Part shown: positions 48,223-59,609 of the stretch, piece by piece
Layout of the letters: each line of letters begins with the position of its first letter
Position numbering within the stretch: the first letter of the stretch is position 1
Source of the DNA: Amanita rubescens
Lineage: Eukaryota > Basidiomycota > Agaricomycetes > Agaricales > Amanitaceae
NCBI GenBank assembly: GCA_015039365.1
Contig: WION01000001.1
Location: forward strand, 1,550,001-1,614,000
Direction of reading: 5' to 3'
DNA length: 64,000 nucleotides
Translations under genes and position numbers: made by a program
Notes under the pieces: model-generated
What the model was told of the DNA's origin: nothing
Database searches by the model: none
What the model saw: the letters and a program-made list of their open reading frames with translations, nothing else

Positions 48223-51200
48223 ATGCAATCACAACATGCACGGAAAGTTCTAATCACGACGATTCCTCCTCGTCCTTTCACGAGGAAGCATTTGAAAACG
48301 AGTTGTCTTGGTGTTCACCCTGTTTATAAAAGTCCCTTTGATGGCAGAACACAAATCAGACAATTAGCCCACCAAACCAGGCAATCTGAAGCCGGTTTCC
48401 GCCTTAGGTCATACAACAGCAGATCAAGTGCTTTTTTGTGGACACCACGCTTTTATTGCACGACGTCGGCCCAGATGACTGCAAGCACAGCAGATACGTT
48501 GCAGAACCAATATCGACTCCCAGTCGATGTCAAGCCGATACACTACGATGTTACAATCAGGACAGATCTGGAAAAGACTGAATACCAGGGCTTCGTAAAG
48601 ATTAGCCTTGATATCAAGAAGGATACCTCACGTATTGTGTTGAACAGTTCGGAACTCAAACTTGGGAGCGCGTATGTACCGCCAACTGACTTTGTATGCT
48701 CGCATCATCTTGATTATGACCGCATAGGACAATCTATTCCGATGTTCTGGTGACGACCCAAGAGCTCTCTTTCCAGTCGTTCGACCCAGTTCAAGAGCGT
48801 GTCGCGTACGACATTCCTGCCTCTCTTCCCGCTGGCTCCAAGGCTGAGTTGAAGATCGGCTTTGAGGGTAAACTTGGTGGTGGTATGGTGGGGTATTACA
48901 AGTCATCTTACGAAACTGGAGGTCAGACTAAGTACTATGCGCTTACTCAATTCGAGGTGTGTTTGGAAAACTATGCTTGGTATACAATTAATTGATAACC
49001 TTCATTACATTAGCCAACTAGTGCGAGGCGTGCGTTCCCTTGCTGGGACGAGCCTCTCCTCAAGGCGACTTTTGCGATCACCATGATCTCACGTCAAGGC
49101 ACAACCAACTTGAGCAACATGTCCGTTGTCAGTGAGGAAGAATATGATTCTCCGTCCTCAGGAGACGAAGTTGCGAAGTACCTCTCATCATTTGCCACAA
49201 GTGGAGACCGGTGGAAAATCACTCGTTTCCAAGCAACACCGCCCATGTCGTCCTATATCGTTGCTTTTGCCAATGGACCATTTGAGTACCTGGAGAAGAC
49301 TGTGGAACTTCCGTTAAGCAAGAAAACCATACCTCTCCGGATCTACGGTAAGACTGGTCGTCATATCTCTGCCAATGGGTTCTCTGAAGCTTCTATTTAG
49401 CAACGTCCGATCTAATCTACCAGGCTCAATTTGCGCTTGATGTCAAAGCTGATGTTTTACCCTTGTACGAAAAGGTTTTCGATGTCGCTTTTCCTCTCCC
49501 GAAGCTGGATACGTTAGTTGTGAGTATTGTGTTCTGATTGTGAGCAGCTGGCATTGATTCAGAATCAAGGCTAGTGATTTCGACGCTGGTAGAGAATTTG
49601 TGTTTCGCACTAGATGGTTTTCTGATACATTTCCCACAAGGTGCCATGGAGAATTGGGGGCTTATCACAGGACGAACGACAGCTTTTTTGCTTGATCCCA
49701 AAAATGCAGATTTGAGTGCCAAGAAAAATGTCATGACGACCCAAAGTCACGAAGTTGCACACATGTGGTTAGTAAAGCTATCTTGCGGGTTTCCCGCTGC
49801 TCATTCTCATAGGTTTGGAAACATCACGACGATGGAATGGTGGAATTACCTCTACTTGAATGAAGGTGATTATACTCGATTTGCATTGCGTCAAAGTGCT
49901 GACAATCTTTTGTGATATAGGGTTTGCTACCTTGGTGTGTTCATTTTTTCGCAATTCAATCCACCGTCTGAATGTGACTGGGTAGATGGGTGAAGTTATC
50001 ATTGCCGGTAAGTCCGTAAAGACGCGACAGACGTTAAATGCTTACAGTGGGTAATAGATAAGCAAGTATTCAATTAGAATGCCGTTTACCTCATCTGAAC
50101 CACATTGTAGAGTGTTTCCAGAATGGAAAGTCGATTCTTCTTTCATCACGGAGCATCTCAACTCTGCCCTGAGTTTGGATGCCAAGCTCTCATCACATCC
50201 TATCGAGGTCGATTGTCCAGACGCCAATAAGATTAACCAGGTTGGTGTATAGAGGCTAACTGTTATCCAACTGAGCTCGTTTTAGATATTTGATGCCCTG
50301 TCTTATTCGAAAGCCGCTTCCGGTATGGTCATATTTTCAATGAAGCAAGTGGAAAAAATAATTTTATCATAGTGCTTCGTATGCTGGCCAACTATGTTGG
50401 CGAGGATAAATTTTTGAAGGGAGTCTCGATATATTTGAAGAAAAAACTTTACGGCAATAGCGTGACGAAAGATCTTTGGCAAGGGATCTCAGAGGCTACA
50501 GGTAGGCTTGGCATACTACGAGCCGATCATTGATGATAAACAATGGCAAAGGTCTCGATGTCATAAACTTTATGGAAAACTGGATTTCCAAAGTGAAGTA
50601 ACAAAAAGCATACATATATAGTGCTGACTTCGTTTGTTAGATTGGATTCCCTGTGCTCACCGTCACTGAGGACCCAAATGGAATCCACATTCGTCAGGAT
50701 CGGTTCCTAGAGACTGGCCGCGCGGAGGGAAAAGAGAACGAGACGATATGGCAAGTAAATATATATTCTTGGTGATTTATCTAATTGCTTTGCGCCAGGA
50801 ATATCCCTCTGAGTCTGTTGACCGTGGATGAGAATGGCAAAGGAATGGTCGATAGGACTCTGGTTCTTCGAGATCGCGAAATGACGATTCCGCTGGATAC
50901 TAGTCAACCTTTTAAACTGAACGCTGGGACGACTGGTGTTTGCAAGTGTCCATTTCGTTTAATTGTGATTACTGTTAATCGGTCGAGTTAGATCGAGTGC
51001 TCTACACGCCTGAAAGATTGGAAAAAATTGCTGAGGAGGCCTCGAAAGAGAACTCACTCTTTTTGCTCAATGACCGGCTCGGGCTGGTTCATGACGCTAT
51101 GGCATTATCAAAAGCGGGTTTGATGAAGCTCAGCAGTGCATTGAATTTGGTGGACAGGTTGAAACACGAGAAAGAGTGTGAGTCGCCCAGGCTCGTAGTT

Positions 51201-52314
51201 CGTCGATGAACGTCGGCTCACATGACTTAGATCTCGTTTGGTCTGGTATTGCAGACAACTTGTCTTCCATTACTTCCATTTGGTGGGAGCATGGAGACAT
51301 TGTGGATAAATTGAACGTGTTCCGCAGGGTACGTCATGATAGATTAATTTTGAAAAGGAAGAACCTGACTCCCGATAGGCGCTGTTCACTCCATTGGTTG
51401 ATAAACTCGGTTATGAATATAAAGACGGGGAAACTTCGGATATCACAGCGCTGAGGACTTGTGCTATCACGCAGTCGGCCCTGGCGGGCGATGAGAGGCA
51501 AGTTCGAAATTGAAAGTCATTTCAAATTATAATATGGAATTTTACAGGGTTGTCCGAGAATTGCGGGATCGGTTCGCCTACTACTTGAAGACAGGTGACG
51601 ATTCAAAGATTCCGGCAGATCTTTTGAGGATTACGTATAAAACGGTGCGTATATTAATGTGCCTGGAGTCGTGCTTAACATTCCGTAGGCCGTCCAATAT
51701 GGGGGTGCAGAGGAATATAATGCGATGCAAAACATTCATGACAAACCCAAGACGCCAACAGCACGACTTGCGTCTATGTAAGAAGTTTCGCTCTATTGAT
51801 ACATCGAGTGCTAAATAATGAACAGACTTGCAATGGGAGCCACAGAGAATCCCGAGCTGATCCAAAAGACTTTTGACTTTGTAATGACCAAGTCGCGGGA
51901 CCAGGACACGCTGTACTTTTTCCGCGGACTCGTAACGAACTTTAAGACGCGGCGTGCGTTGGCCCAATTTTTCCAAAAGGAATATGATGCTGTAAGGATT
52001 CCATGATATGGAAGGGACCAGCTAATGTGCCCCTAGTTGTACAAACGGTTCGAGAGCAACTTTATGCTGTCGCACTTGATTACGGTGAGGACAGTGTTGT
52101 GCATGACCTGGTCTTGGCGCTGATGAATGTGCAGCTGTCATTTGGAAGTCTTTCTGCGCAGAAGGACTACGAGGCAGTAGCAGAGTTCTTCAAAGGTAAA
52201 GACACGTCAAAGTTCAACCTATCGCTTGCTCAGGCAGAGGATGGAATCCGGGCGCGTGCGAGGATGGTCGAGAGGTCGAGTGGCGAGTTATGGGAATGGT
52301 TACGTAATCTATGA
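48223..52314 (+). CDS. M1-family zinc aminopeptidase (AAP1/APE2-like)
   Basis: Trims N-terminal residues from peptides. It has about 20 exons; the first is 48223-48671. Ahead of the conserved start (QNQYRLPVDVKPIHYDVTI) are ~100 residues, basic and Ser/Arg-rich (MQSQHARKVLITTIPPRPF), like a mitochondrial presequence; an internal MTASTADTLQ near 48475 would give a cytosolic form. Landmarks: LTQFEPTSARRAFPCWDEPL, exopeptidase motif GAMENWGLITGR (~49640), zinc site HEVAHMW (~49748) with NEGFATLMGEV, later INQIFDALSYSKAASVLRML and the C-terminal ERAP1-like helical domain to LWEWLRNL. Exons coding FATL (49921-49934), MGEVIIA (49984-50005) and two bases each of D/K (50058-50061) are unusually short. 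ABD1 begins 33 bases after its stop. Confidence 0.9.
50058..50061 (+). other. 4-base microexon with GC donor in the M1 aminopeptidase
   Basis: ATAA lies between an AATAG acceptor and the strong GC donor GCAAGT. It turns GCC-G..A-GTG into A-D-K-V, giving EVIIADKVFPEWKV as in the family. The two flanking introns (50006-50057 and 50062-50110) then have normal sizes, 52 and 49 bases. Confidence 0.6.
50062..50110 (+). other. GC-AG intron (49 bases) in the M1 aminopeptidase
   Basis: Donor ATAA|GCAAGT and acceptor TTGTAG. It directly follows the 4-base exon. Confidence 0.6.
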
Positions 52315-52347
52315 GAGGAGAGGAGCGTTGGCGGAGGAACCGCAGCG

Positions 52348-53833
52348 ATGCCGGCGTTTGATCCAGTGCGCGATGCGCTCCGAACGAGCAGCTCGAGTAC
52401 AGCCTCGCGAAGGGCGACCGACCTTGCCGTCCTCCTCAACGATCCTCCTCCAATGTCTTCCTCCCCATATAGTCCTTCCTCCAGATTCTCTCCCCCTGAC
52501 CTCGTCATAGTCCCCCTTACTGAGTCTGAAATGGAAATGTACAAGTCTTTCCGCGGTCCAGGCACCAGGCGCCTAGAAAAGCGCAAAAGACGTGCCAGCT
52601 CGTCGCCAGAGGCTGAGTCACCCAAGAAAAGGCTCGCAGGCGATGTCGGTGTCGTTGTCGACCACTGTGCGTTTTTCCTGCCCGTGCTGCGTAATGTGAC
52701 CGGTCCCCCGCAGACAACTCCAGACCGGACGTGGGCGTCGTTCAGCGTGCTGACTCTCCCATCATCGGCCTCAAAAACTTCAACAATTGGGTGAAATCGG
52801 TTCTCATCACTCGCTTTGCCCATCCCGTGCTTTCCAGGAGCCCGGGCAAAGGCGCTGCCGGCACACGGGGCGGCCCAAATGGAAAAGTGTTGGATATGGG
52901 ATGCGGCAAAGGGGGGGATATGACCAAGTGGGGAAAAGCGCGTGTTAAGGAATACTACGGCGTTGGTACGCTTGCCCCTTCCTTCACTAGAGACCAGACT
53001 CACTCTTCTGATAGACATCGCGGCTAATTCCGTTGATCAAGCGCGCAATAGATGGGAACAACGTCGTCCCTTCGATGCCAAGTTTGCGGCGCTAGATTGC
53101 TATTCGGAGCCTTTGTCAAAGGCGTTCACGCCTGCCATGCTCTCCCAACCCTTTGACGTCGTGTCCATGCAATTTTGTATGCATTACGCCTTTGAAACGC
53201 TGCAAAAGGTGCGGTGCATGCTTGAGAACGTGAGCAAATATCTTCGAACGGGTGGGGTATTCATAGGCACGGTACCCAACGCCGAATTTCTATTGTGAGG
53301 CGGTCTGTTCCGTCGTTGGCACTCGACGTAGGTTTTCTCACTTGTTTATAGAGAGCAACTCAACAGCTTGCCGCCTGATGCCAAAGATCTGTCGTTCGGT
53401 AACTCTGTGTACAAAGTCACATTTGAAAAGCGGAGTGAAAAACCCCTTTTTGGCCACAAATATTGGTTTTTTCTCCAAGACGCTGTGGACAATGTACCAG
53501 AATATGTTGTTTATTGGGACAGCTTTGTTCAGTAAGTGTTTCCTTTATCACTATGTGAATCAGGCACAAACCATCGCGAAGAATGGCGTCAGAGTATAAA
53601 CTCCATCTCGTATACCGGCAGGAATTCCATAATGTCTATGAAGAGCACCAAAAAGACCCCGAACTCGGCCCGCTGATGGTCCGTATGAAAGTTGTCGATT
53701 CAGAAGGGGCAAGTTCTATGAATGAGGACCAATGGGAAGCAGCAAGTACGTCCCTTTCTGATAACGTTCTCCCGGCAAATTAATATTCATTGAACTAGAC
53801 ATCTATATCGCGTTTGCGTTTGAAAAACGATGA
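52348..53833 (+). CDS. ABD1: mRNA cap guanine-N7 methyltransferase
   Basis: Transfers a methyl group from S-adenosylmethionine to the 5' cap guanosine in the nucleus. Exons 52348-52666, 52714-52965, 53015-53294, 53352-53531, 53582-53745, 53799-53833; 1230 bases, 409 aa. A disordered Ser/Pro-rich N-terminus with KRKRR signals precedes [19 protein letters not shown] motif I is [18 protein letters not shown]; then [34 protein letters not shown] (cap-pocket region), [33 protein letters not shown] and the short C-terminal [11 protein letters not shown]. All phases close. Its ATG is 33 bases after the aminopeptidase stop, so its promoter probably overlaps that gene. Confidence 0.95.
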
Positions 53834-54023
53834 TTACCTTGTTAGATACCTCCGACTCCTTGTACTACATTTAATATTTGATATATATTTCCTTGAACTG
53901 GCAAGTATAGTAGAGAAAGAGGTGACACTTTAAGCTTTGACGAAGGGATGTCAGATAATGAGATCGAAATACACTATACGAGATTCGGTGTGGTATGCAT
54001 GATGATAAATACAAGAGTGGGAT

Positions 54024-56992
54024 ATTACTCTTGGCCAAAGCCGACAGTTTCTCTGCATTGATGTTGAGCATGTCATACAAAGATAAAACAATGTGCACAT
54101 ACTCTACAGCAAGTGTGAGCTTGTGCTCAAGACTAGCATAATCCTTGTACGGTGGCAGATCGATACGGTTGAAACATGTATGACTCTTTGGCAGTTGAGA
54201 CGGATCGCCGGACTTCTCAATTGTAAACCGCCTGGGACCGTCGGACCCTTGCAAATCCTTGAAGCCATTGACAGGGATTCGCGACGTGCCAGTAGCAAAC
54301 TGCAAGAGACGCGACTTTCGTTCTGGGGGCCAACTACGCACACATTTCCAGAACCACTGGATTACCTCATCATTTACCTCGTATCCCCGATAGTCAGTGT
54401 ATTTTGTCCAGTCATCACTATCGCGTATGGTCAGTGTCGGCTGCTTCTCTCGACGCGGGGACTTACACGTCAATCTCTGACATGCCGCCGATGAGAAGCT
54501 CCAGTTCACGCTCATCAAAGACGGTGATCAAATCCAAAGGAATGAGTTCGCTGAAGCCGGACATGAATGCATCAAATTGTTCCTTGATGCGTTTGCAGAT
54601 GCGATATTCAACGACCAAGTCAACATATTCCTTCTTATTTTCTTCAGTAACATCGACATCCTCTCCCCCTGGCTTAAGCTCGAGGGTTACCATTTCACCG
54701 AACCGCTCTTCTGTGGTGGTGAAGGTCTCGTCAATCACGTCAGTGATATCGTTCTCCCTATAACAGAAAAGTTAAGAAAAGGAAACAATCTTACACTCGG
54801 TAATAAAACTCACAACATCCAAGTCAGCCCGCGATGCAACTCAGCATCGACGCTTTCCAGGTCTGCCAATGTAATCTTCTTCTTCAAAATCATCTTGTAG
54901 AAACTGACAATGAAGTAGGCATCCAGGAAGCGGCGATGGAAGATACCGAGCCCAAGGCACCGGCCAATGAACTTGAAGTAATTCAGGTGCTCTGGATTGA
55001 CTCCTGACGCAGGATTAATTTGTAGCGTATAGTTATCATGGGCCGAGTATTCGAACAGGCAATAAAATGGATTGAACATCTCATGCGACAACAAGAAAAA
55101 GAATTCTCTGAAAGAATCATATATTTCGATGTTGTGAAGAGAAGAGAAAGATCCTACCTTGACAATCCACCATAGTCCAGGCCATCTTCCCCGTCGAACT
55201 TGATCATGAGTCGCTTCTTCAAATCGCTTGGAGTTTGTCGCATGATTTCGGCATAACTGTCCTCGAAGATGTGGTTCCGCCTGACCTTGATCTGACAATT
55301 ACCTGGTTGTGCACGCATAGCAGGTTGACTTCGGAAATAGATTAGCTTTCTTCGGAAATCGCGCTTGTACTGAGGTACGTTTGTATCAAGTGTGGATGGA
55401 AGACGAGGATCGTCCCAGGTCGTTGTTTTCGTGTTATGGTCAACAAAGTAAACTCGCGCCGTGGATGTAAGGCGCATTTCCCAACCGGAAGGTAGGGGAC
55501 CGAGCTGTGCGATGTTCTGTGATTGCAAAGCAGTGCCTTGTCCATTAGGGCCCATGACTCGAATGACAGTCTGACGACGGGGATCAACCCATGTTGTGGT
55601 ACGAGTGTTGTGATCAACATAATACGGGCGGCCTTCCGGCGTGTACCGCTCCTCCCAACCATGGGGGAGACTGCCGCTGCCTGCAGTTGTATTTCCTGTG
55701 GATAACATGGCAGGCGGACCTCCTGAGATAGTATTGCGATAACTGGGGTTGCTGGCCTCTAGGAGGTCATCTGCGAGAACTCGCCGTGCATGTTGATCAC
55801 GCGCAGCGTTGGTTTCACTATGCTGTGCAGTAGTGTTAGCTGCTGCGTTCGGAGAAGGCCTATTCCAGGTAGTCGAACGAGTATTATGATCTACGTAATA
55901 AGTTCGACCTAGCGGATCGATACGTCGCTCCCAGCCCGGAGGTAACGGGCCATACTGATCGACAGTCGGATTAAAGTTGCGCATTTGGGCGTTCTGAGCA
56001 TTGTTGGTAGGTGCAGCTACCTGGGATTGAGGAGTTGGTTGAATAGAGGGGCTTGTGACAGCCAAGGTGGAGGAACTTGTTGGGCGCGCTGAAGTTGAAG
56101 TCGTGTTCTGTATTGTAGACTGTGCCTGTGATTGGCGTTGTTCAGTATCTGTCGTACTAGGCGTCGATACAGAGGGCGTGGGCATGGACATGCGGGGGCT
56201 CGTGTCAGAGGTCGTAGCGTGGGAACTTGGCGTCCGCGAGAGGTTGGACGTAGAAGGCTGCAGCGTTAAATTAGACGTACTGGCCCCAGGAGAGGTGCTT
56301 AATGCCATGTCTGAGAGTGCATTGCTCAGTCCGGGTATCTGAGACGGTCCAGGGTTTGTGATTGGCGGTGCAACGTTAGTGGAGAGGTACAAAATTAGCT
56401 TGCCGTGGACGACGAGATTGTCATTTGATTTTTTCAAGTCAAGGGTGAGCATCTCTGAGAAACTCAAAAGTGTGAGCGGGTGATGGGTGTTGTAAAATGA
56501 ACATACCATGGCCGCCTATCGAGAAATCTAGAACTTCACTAACCGGGATGTTGACAACGCCTAGAAAGCCTTGATCTCGTCGTTTGAATTTGCGCTGGTC
56601 GAAGATTTGCACTGCGACGACAGAAGAATCTTTGACATTGCTGGGCGAATGAGCATAAGTTGCTCTGCTGACAGAGACAAATGCGCTCACATGTCGAAAC
56701 TTTCGTTCCAGTAGGGGTTAAGAGTCTTTTTTATGACACTAGTTGTGTGAGTCTGTTCAGCGTCCACGGTAATCACGGCGAAGGGGTCAGGTAATCGGAA
56801 GACGTCACGCTTTGAGAGACCGTCCGCTGCGACCACTGAAAGTGACTTAGGCTTGAGAAAGCGGGTGTGGAGCAGCGATTAATAAGATACCTGTTATCCT
56901 TATTTTACGTGCGCCGCTAAGAATGTGTCAACGCTAGAAGATGAAAGAATGAAGAAACGGGCATACTGAGGAGATGAAGTAGCGGCGGACAT
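54024..56992 (-). CDS. RSP5: NEDD4-family HECT E3 ubiquitin ligase
   Basis: Ubiquitinates membrane transporters and many other targets. Exons 54024-54051, 54103-54417, 54467-54757, 54814-55107, 55158-56454, 56507-56640, 56691-56835, 56891-56916, 56967-56992; 2556 bases, 851 aa. C2 domain: [32 protein letters not shown] and [17 protein letters not shown] Ser/Thr/Pro linker follows. Three WW domains: [40 protein letters not shown] and [24 protein letters not shown] domain: [31 protein letters not shown] and catalytic cysteine in [16 protein letters not shown], ending ETVGFGQE. The last residues place the C-terminal tail as in yeast Rsp5. The first two exons are 26 bases each. Confidence 0.97.
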
Positions 56993-57077
56993 GGTGGGCA
57001 ATCGCAGTAACTGGCAGTGTCACGTATGTCACACACCGCCTCAATGTCCTTGCCAGATCTCCCCCTGAACAGAGTGA
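56993..57077. promoter_or_regulatory. 85-bp divergent spacer, RSP5 / MIT-domain gene
   Basis: All sequence between the RSP5 ATG (-) and the chosen ATG of the MIT-domain gene (+). Confidence 0.4.
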
Positions 57078-58650
57078 ATGAATATCAAGGATCAGTTTTC
57101 TGCGTTTTCTGACCTACGCTTCCAGGCTCACCAACATGCTGCAAATGCAGAAGGATCATTGGAACAACGGTCTTCTCAGTCCTAGCAGCCGAAGAGCACG
57201 CCAAGGCTGCCAGTTCTTACTTGGCTGCAGTGGAGCGTAGCCATGACGAATCAGTTTAGCTTTCTGCTGCTACGCCATGCAAAATTAATTTCTCAACGTA
57301 TTCCAGGCAAGACGCACGCTGCGTATGCTTTATAATGACCACTGCAAAGCAGAGAAGGAATTGCAACGCAAAATCGACAAGCTAAAACAAGAGGGAAAGG
57401 ATCCCAATCTGCCCCACAAGACGGAACGTCCTGTGTCTCCACTGGTACGTGGAGTACAACTAGGTGGTATCCAAACACCTCAGGGCTCTGCTTCCCCTCC
57501 TCCACTGCGACCCATGATTGATACTGTGGACGAATCTTTTATGCTTTTGGGTGGACAACGAGTGCGTCTTTTTTGATTGGATGTTTATCTATCCCTCATT
57601 CAACTACACCAAGTCTGATCCAGGAGATGCATTTAATCAATTCTGGACCATAATGCAGGGGATGCTGGACAATCTTTCTCAACCCGTGGCATTTGCAACT
57701 GTTCCGTTGGGGATGGAGGATACACGAACGCAGTCCGGAATGGCAAAATCTACGCTACACAAGAAGGATGACGATGACAATACAGATACGGAAATCGAGG
57801 AACCCATATTTGCGCGCCTCTCAAGGCGGATAGGAATCGGTCTCGAAGCCCTAAAATCACCCTCCTTCGACACATATCGTACACCGTTGTCGTCTGATGA
57901 TTTTGAGGACGTTGACGAACTTCTTGAAAAAGGTAGGATATGTCGAAATATCATTTTGTTTTTTATAAAAAGTCCATCACTACAGACGATGAGATGTCCG
58001 ACTCGTTCTACATTGTTCCCACAGATTCGGGACTCTCACAGGCAGCTCTGAAACGCGAAAATGTAAAATTAAAAACTGAAACGGAGTCTATGAGACTGCG
58101 ATTAGAGACCATGGAACGTGCCATCCAATTGAGAAAGGAGCAGGATATGCAGTTACGTGACAGCATATTCCAAGCTACACGTGAAGTAGGCGATTTGATG
58201 ATATTTCTACACTTACATCCCTAACATCATGAGCCCCACTAGGCACAACGCGTCATGAGCGCCTCTACAATGGCATCTCGACCTGGGGTGGATCTGAGCG
58301 GTCTCAACATCAATGCGCAGCCTGTTCCGCTACCAGGTATAAACACCAGTCGCGAGGGACAGTATTTGCGCCGAATTAAAGAACTTGAAGAAGAAAATCG
58401 AGCGCTACGTGTTGAGAACGAGAAGAATGTATGTTTTGATTAACCTCAGCGTAAGAAGTATTCGAGTGACCTTAAACACCAGAAAGCGATGATTATGAAA
58501 TATAAAGAACGATGGGAGAAACTGAAAGAATCGGCGAGACGCAAGAAAGAGGCAAAGACAAATGCTACTGCGAGTGTCAAAGAGCGGATTATTGAAGAGC
58601 CAGAAGCCGAAGAGGAGCTTGATGCTGTGGCGAAGTCAAGCAGCCCGTAA
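57078..58650 (+). CDS. MIT-domain, coiled-coil protein (ATG38/NRBF2-like), one-base shift in exon 1
   Basis: ATG38/NRBF2 is a subunit of the autophagy-specific PI3-kinase complex. N-terminal MIT hairpin: FQAHQHAANAEGSLEQ, then EEHAKAASSYLAAVERSHDE and RRTLRMLYNDHCKAEKELQR. The central part is disordered and Pro/Asp-rich. C-terminal helices: ALKRENVKLKTETESMRLRL and YLRRIKELEEENRALRVENE. Splices: 57244ish/57307, GGQR|SDPGDAFNQF, LLEK|DDEMSD, ATRE|AQRVMS and ENEKN|KAMIMKY are all clean. Between SLEQ and LAAEEHA the frame shifts (near 57165-57175): one base is missing, or an exon boundary is not recognised; the only GT-AG pair there spans just 16 bases. The ATG38 assignment rests on architecture; other MIT proteins are possible. 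Confidence 0.65.
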
Positions 58651-58949
58651 CTTTTTCCGCCGGACTAGACTACGATGAGTATGTATTTCGTCATGATGCT
58701 AATTTTGATGTCTACCGCATCACACTGTTGGCAAGCCTAATCAGTAACTTACCCTGTCATAGGAATGCTATATGTATTGCTATTATCAAGGTAGCGTGGG
58801 GTAAGATCTGATTAGCGAGTGATATCTAAGGTAAATATGTTGTTTTTAGTAATTCTTGCAGGTGACGACAGGTGTCCGCTTATATTACAACCAACAAACT
58901 GACATGACATAGGCAGATAGACTACAATTGGATGTATTCAAGGATGCTC
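58651..58949. other. Intergenic, convergent 3' region
   Basis: About 300 bases between the stops of the MIT-domain gene (+) and MOG1 (-). No gene recognised. Confidence 0.5.
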
Positions 58950-59571
58950 TTATGCGAAAAGGCCGTCGTTGATTATGCGTAATGAGGTAACAAAATTCTC
59001 AAAGTCTTGTTGGGCTAATTTGAGACCCGCTTCTCCCACACCTTTATCCGCCTGCCGCTTCAGTGGGCACATTGAAAGTTACCACGAGATCAGCCTTCTT
59101 CTCCTCGATGCGATACAAAGCCATCAAGATGCAAACTCGGTCAAGCTCAGCGGCATTGAACTTTTGTATATGCTGTTCTCCATGGAGCACGAATACGGGT
59201 GGTTTGCTGTCACGCTCAATTTTGCGAGTATGAAGGATATCAGTGTGCTTGGCGTCGTTGTCGTGGGCCAAGGCAGAAAAATGGTATCTAGAGAGTTATT
59301 TAGCGTTAAGTCATGGTATTAGATCCAAATCTAACCTAACCGCCTCTATGCCGCCCGCTGGCTCTACACTTTGCAGTATCTCGACAATGATGCTGATCTC
59401 CGAGTCAGGGTACATGAAGACTTCTTGAGTATCTGGGACCTGTCTGAAGTCACTGTGTGGAAATATTATGACAGAGACGTGTTAGTTTGGAGACAGACGG
59501 ACGAGGCATCTACCAGATCTGCAGGGGTGGTGACTAGGATCGCGCCTCCAAAGAGCGGGACGATCTGACAT
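58950..59571 (-). CDS. MOG1: MOG1-like Ran GTPase-binding protein (two one-base shifts)
   Basis: MOG1 helps Ran cycling in nuclear transport. Exons 58950-59287, 59336-59452, 59503-59571. MSDRP-LFGGAILVTTPADLVDASDFRQVPDTQ opens the family fold (shown in parts), then EVFMYPDSEISIIVEIL, RYHFSALAHDNDA, VFVLHGEQHIQKFN, ALYRIEEKKADLVVTFNVP and, last, GVGEAGLKLAQQDFENFVTS and RIINDGLFA. As written there are two interruptions: an extra base at 59553-59561 (after MSDRP), and an extra T at 59041-59049 making a TAA in GGATAAAGG. Removing both closes all phases exactly. Start to start with NDC80 is 38 bases. Confidence 0.85.
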
Positions 59572-59609
59572 AACTAGGGACTTTGTGACTGTCACGCGCG
59601 CGTCGCGCC
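59572..59609. promoter_or_regulatory. 38-bp divergent spacer, MOG1 / NDC80
   Basis: The shortest start-to-start spacer in the window. It contains a GC-rich palindrome-like run, GCGCGCGTCGCGC, around 59596-59608. Confidence 0.45.

Noticed and set aside
49508..49565. Short exon AATCAAG inside the M1 aminopeptidase
   Set aside because: Using the AAG acceptor before GCTAGTGAT joins DTLV to ASDFDAGAMENWG in phase with a 50-base intron; the extra exon is not needed.
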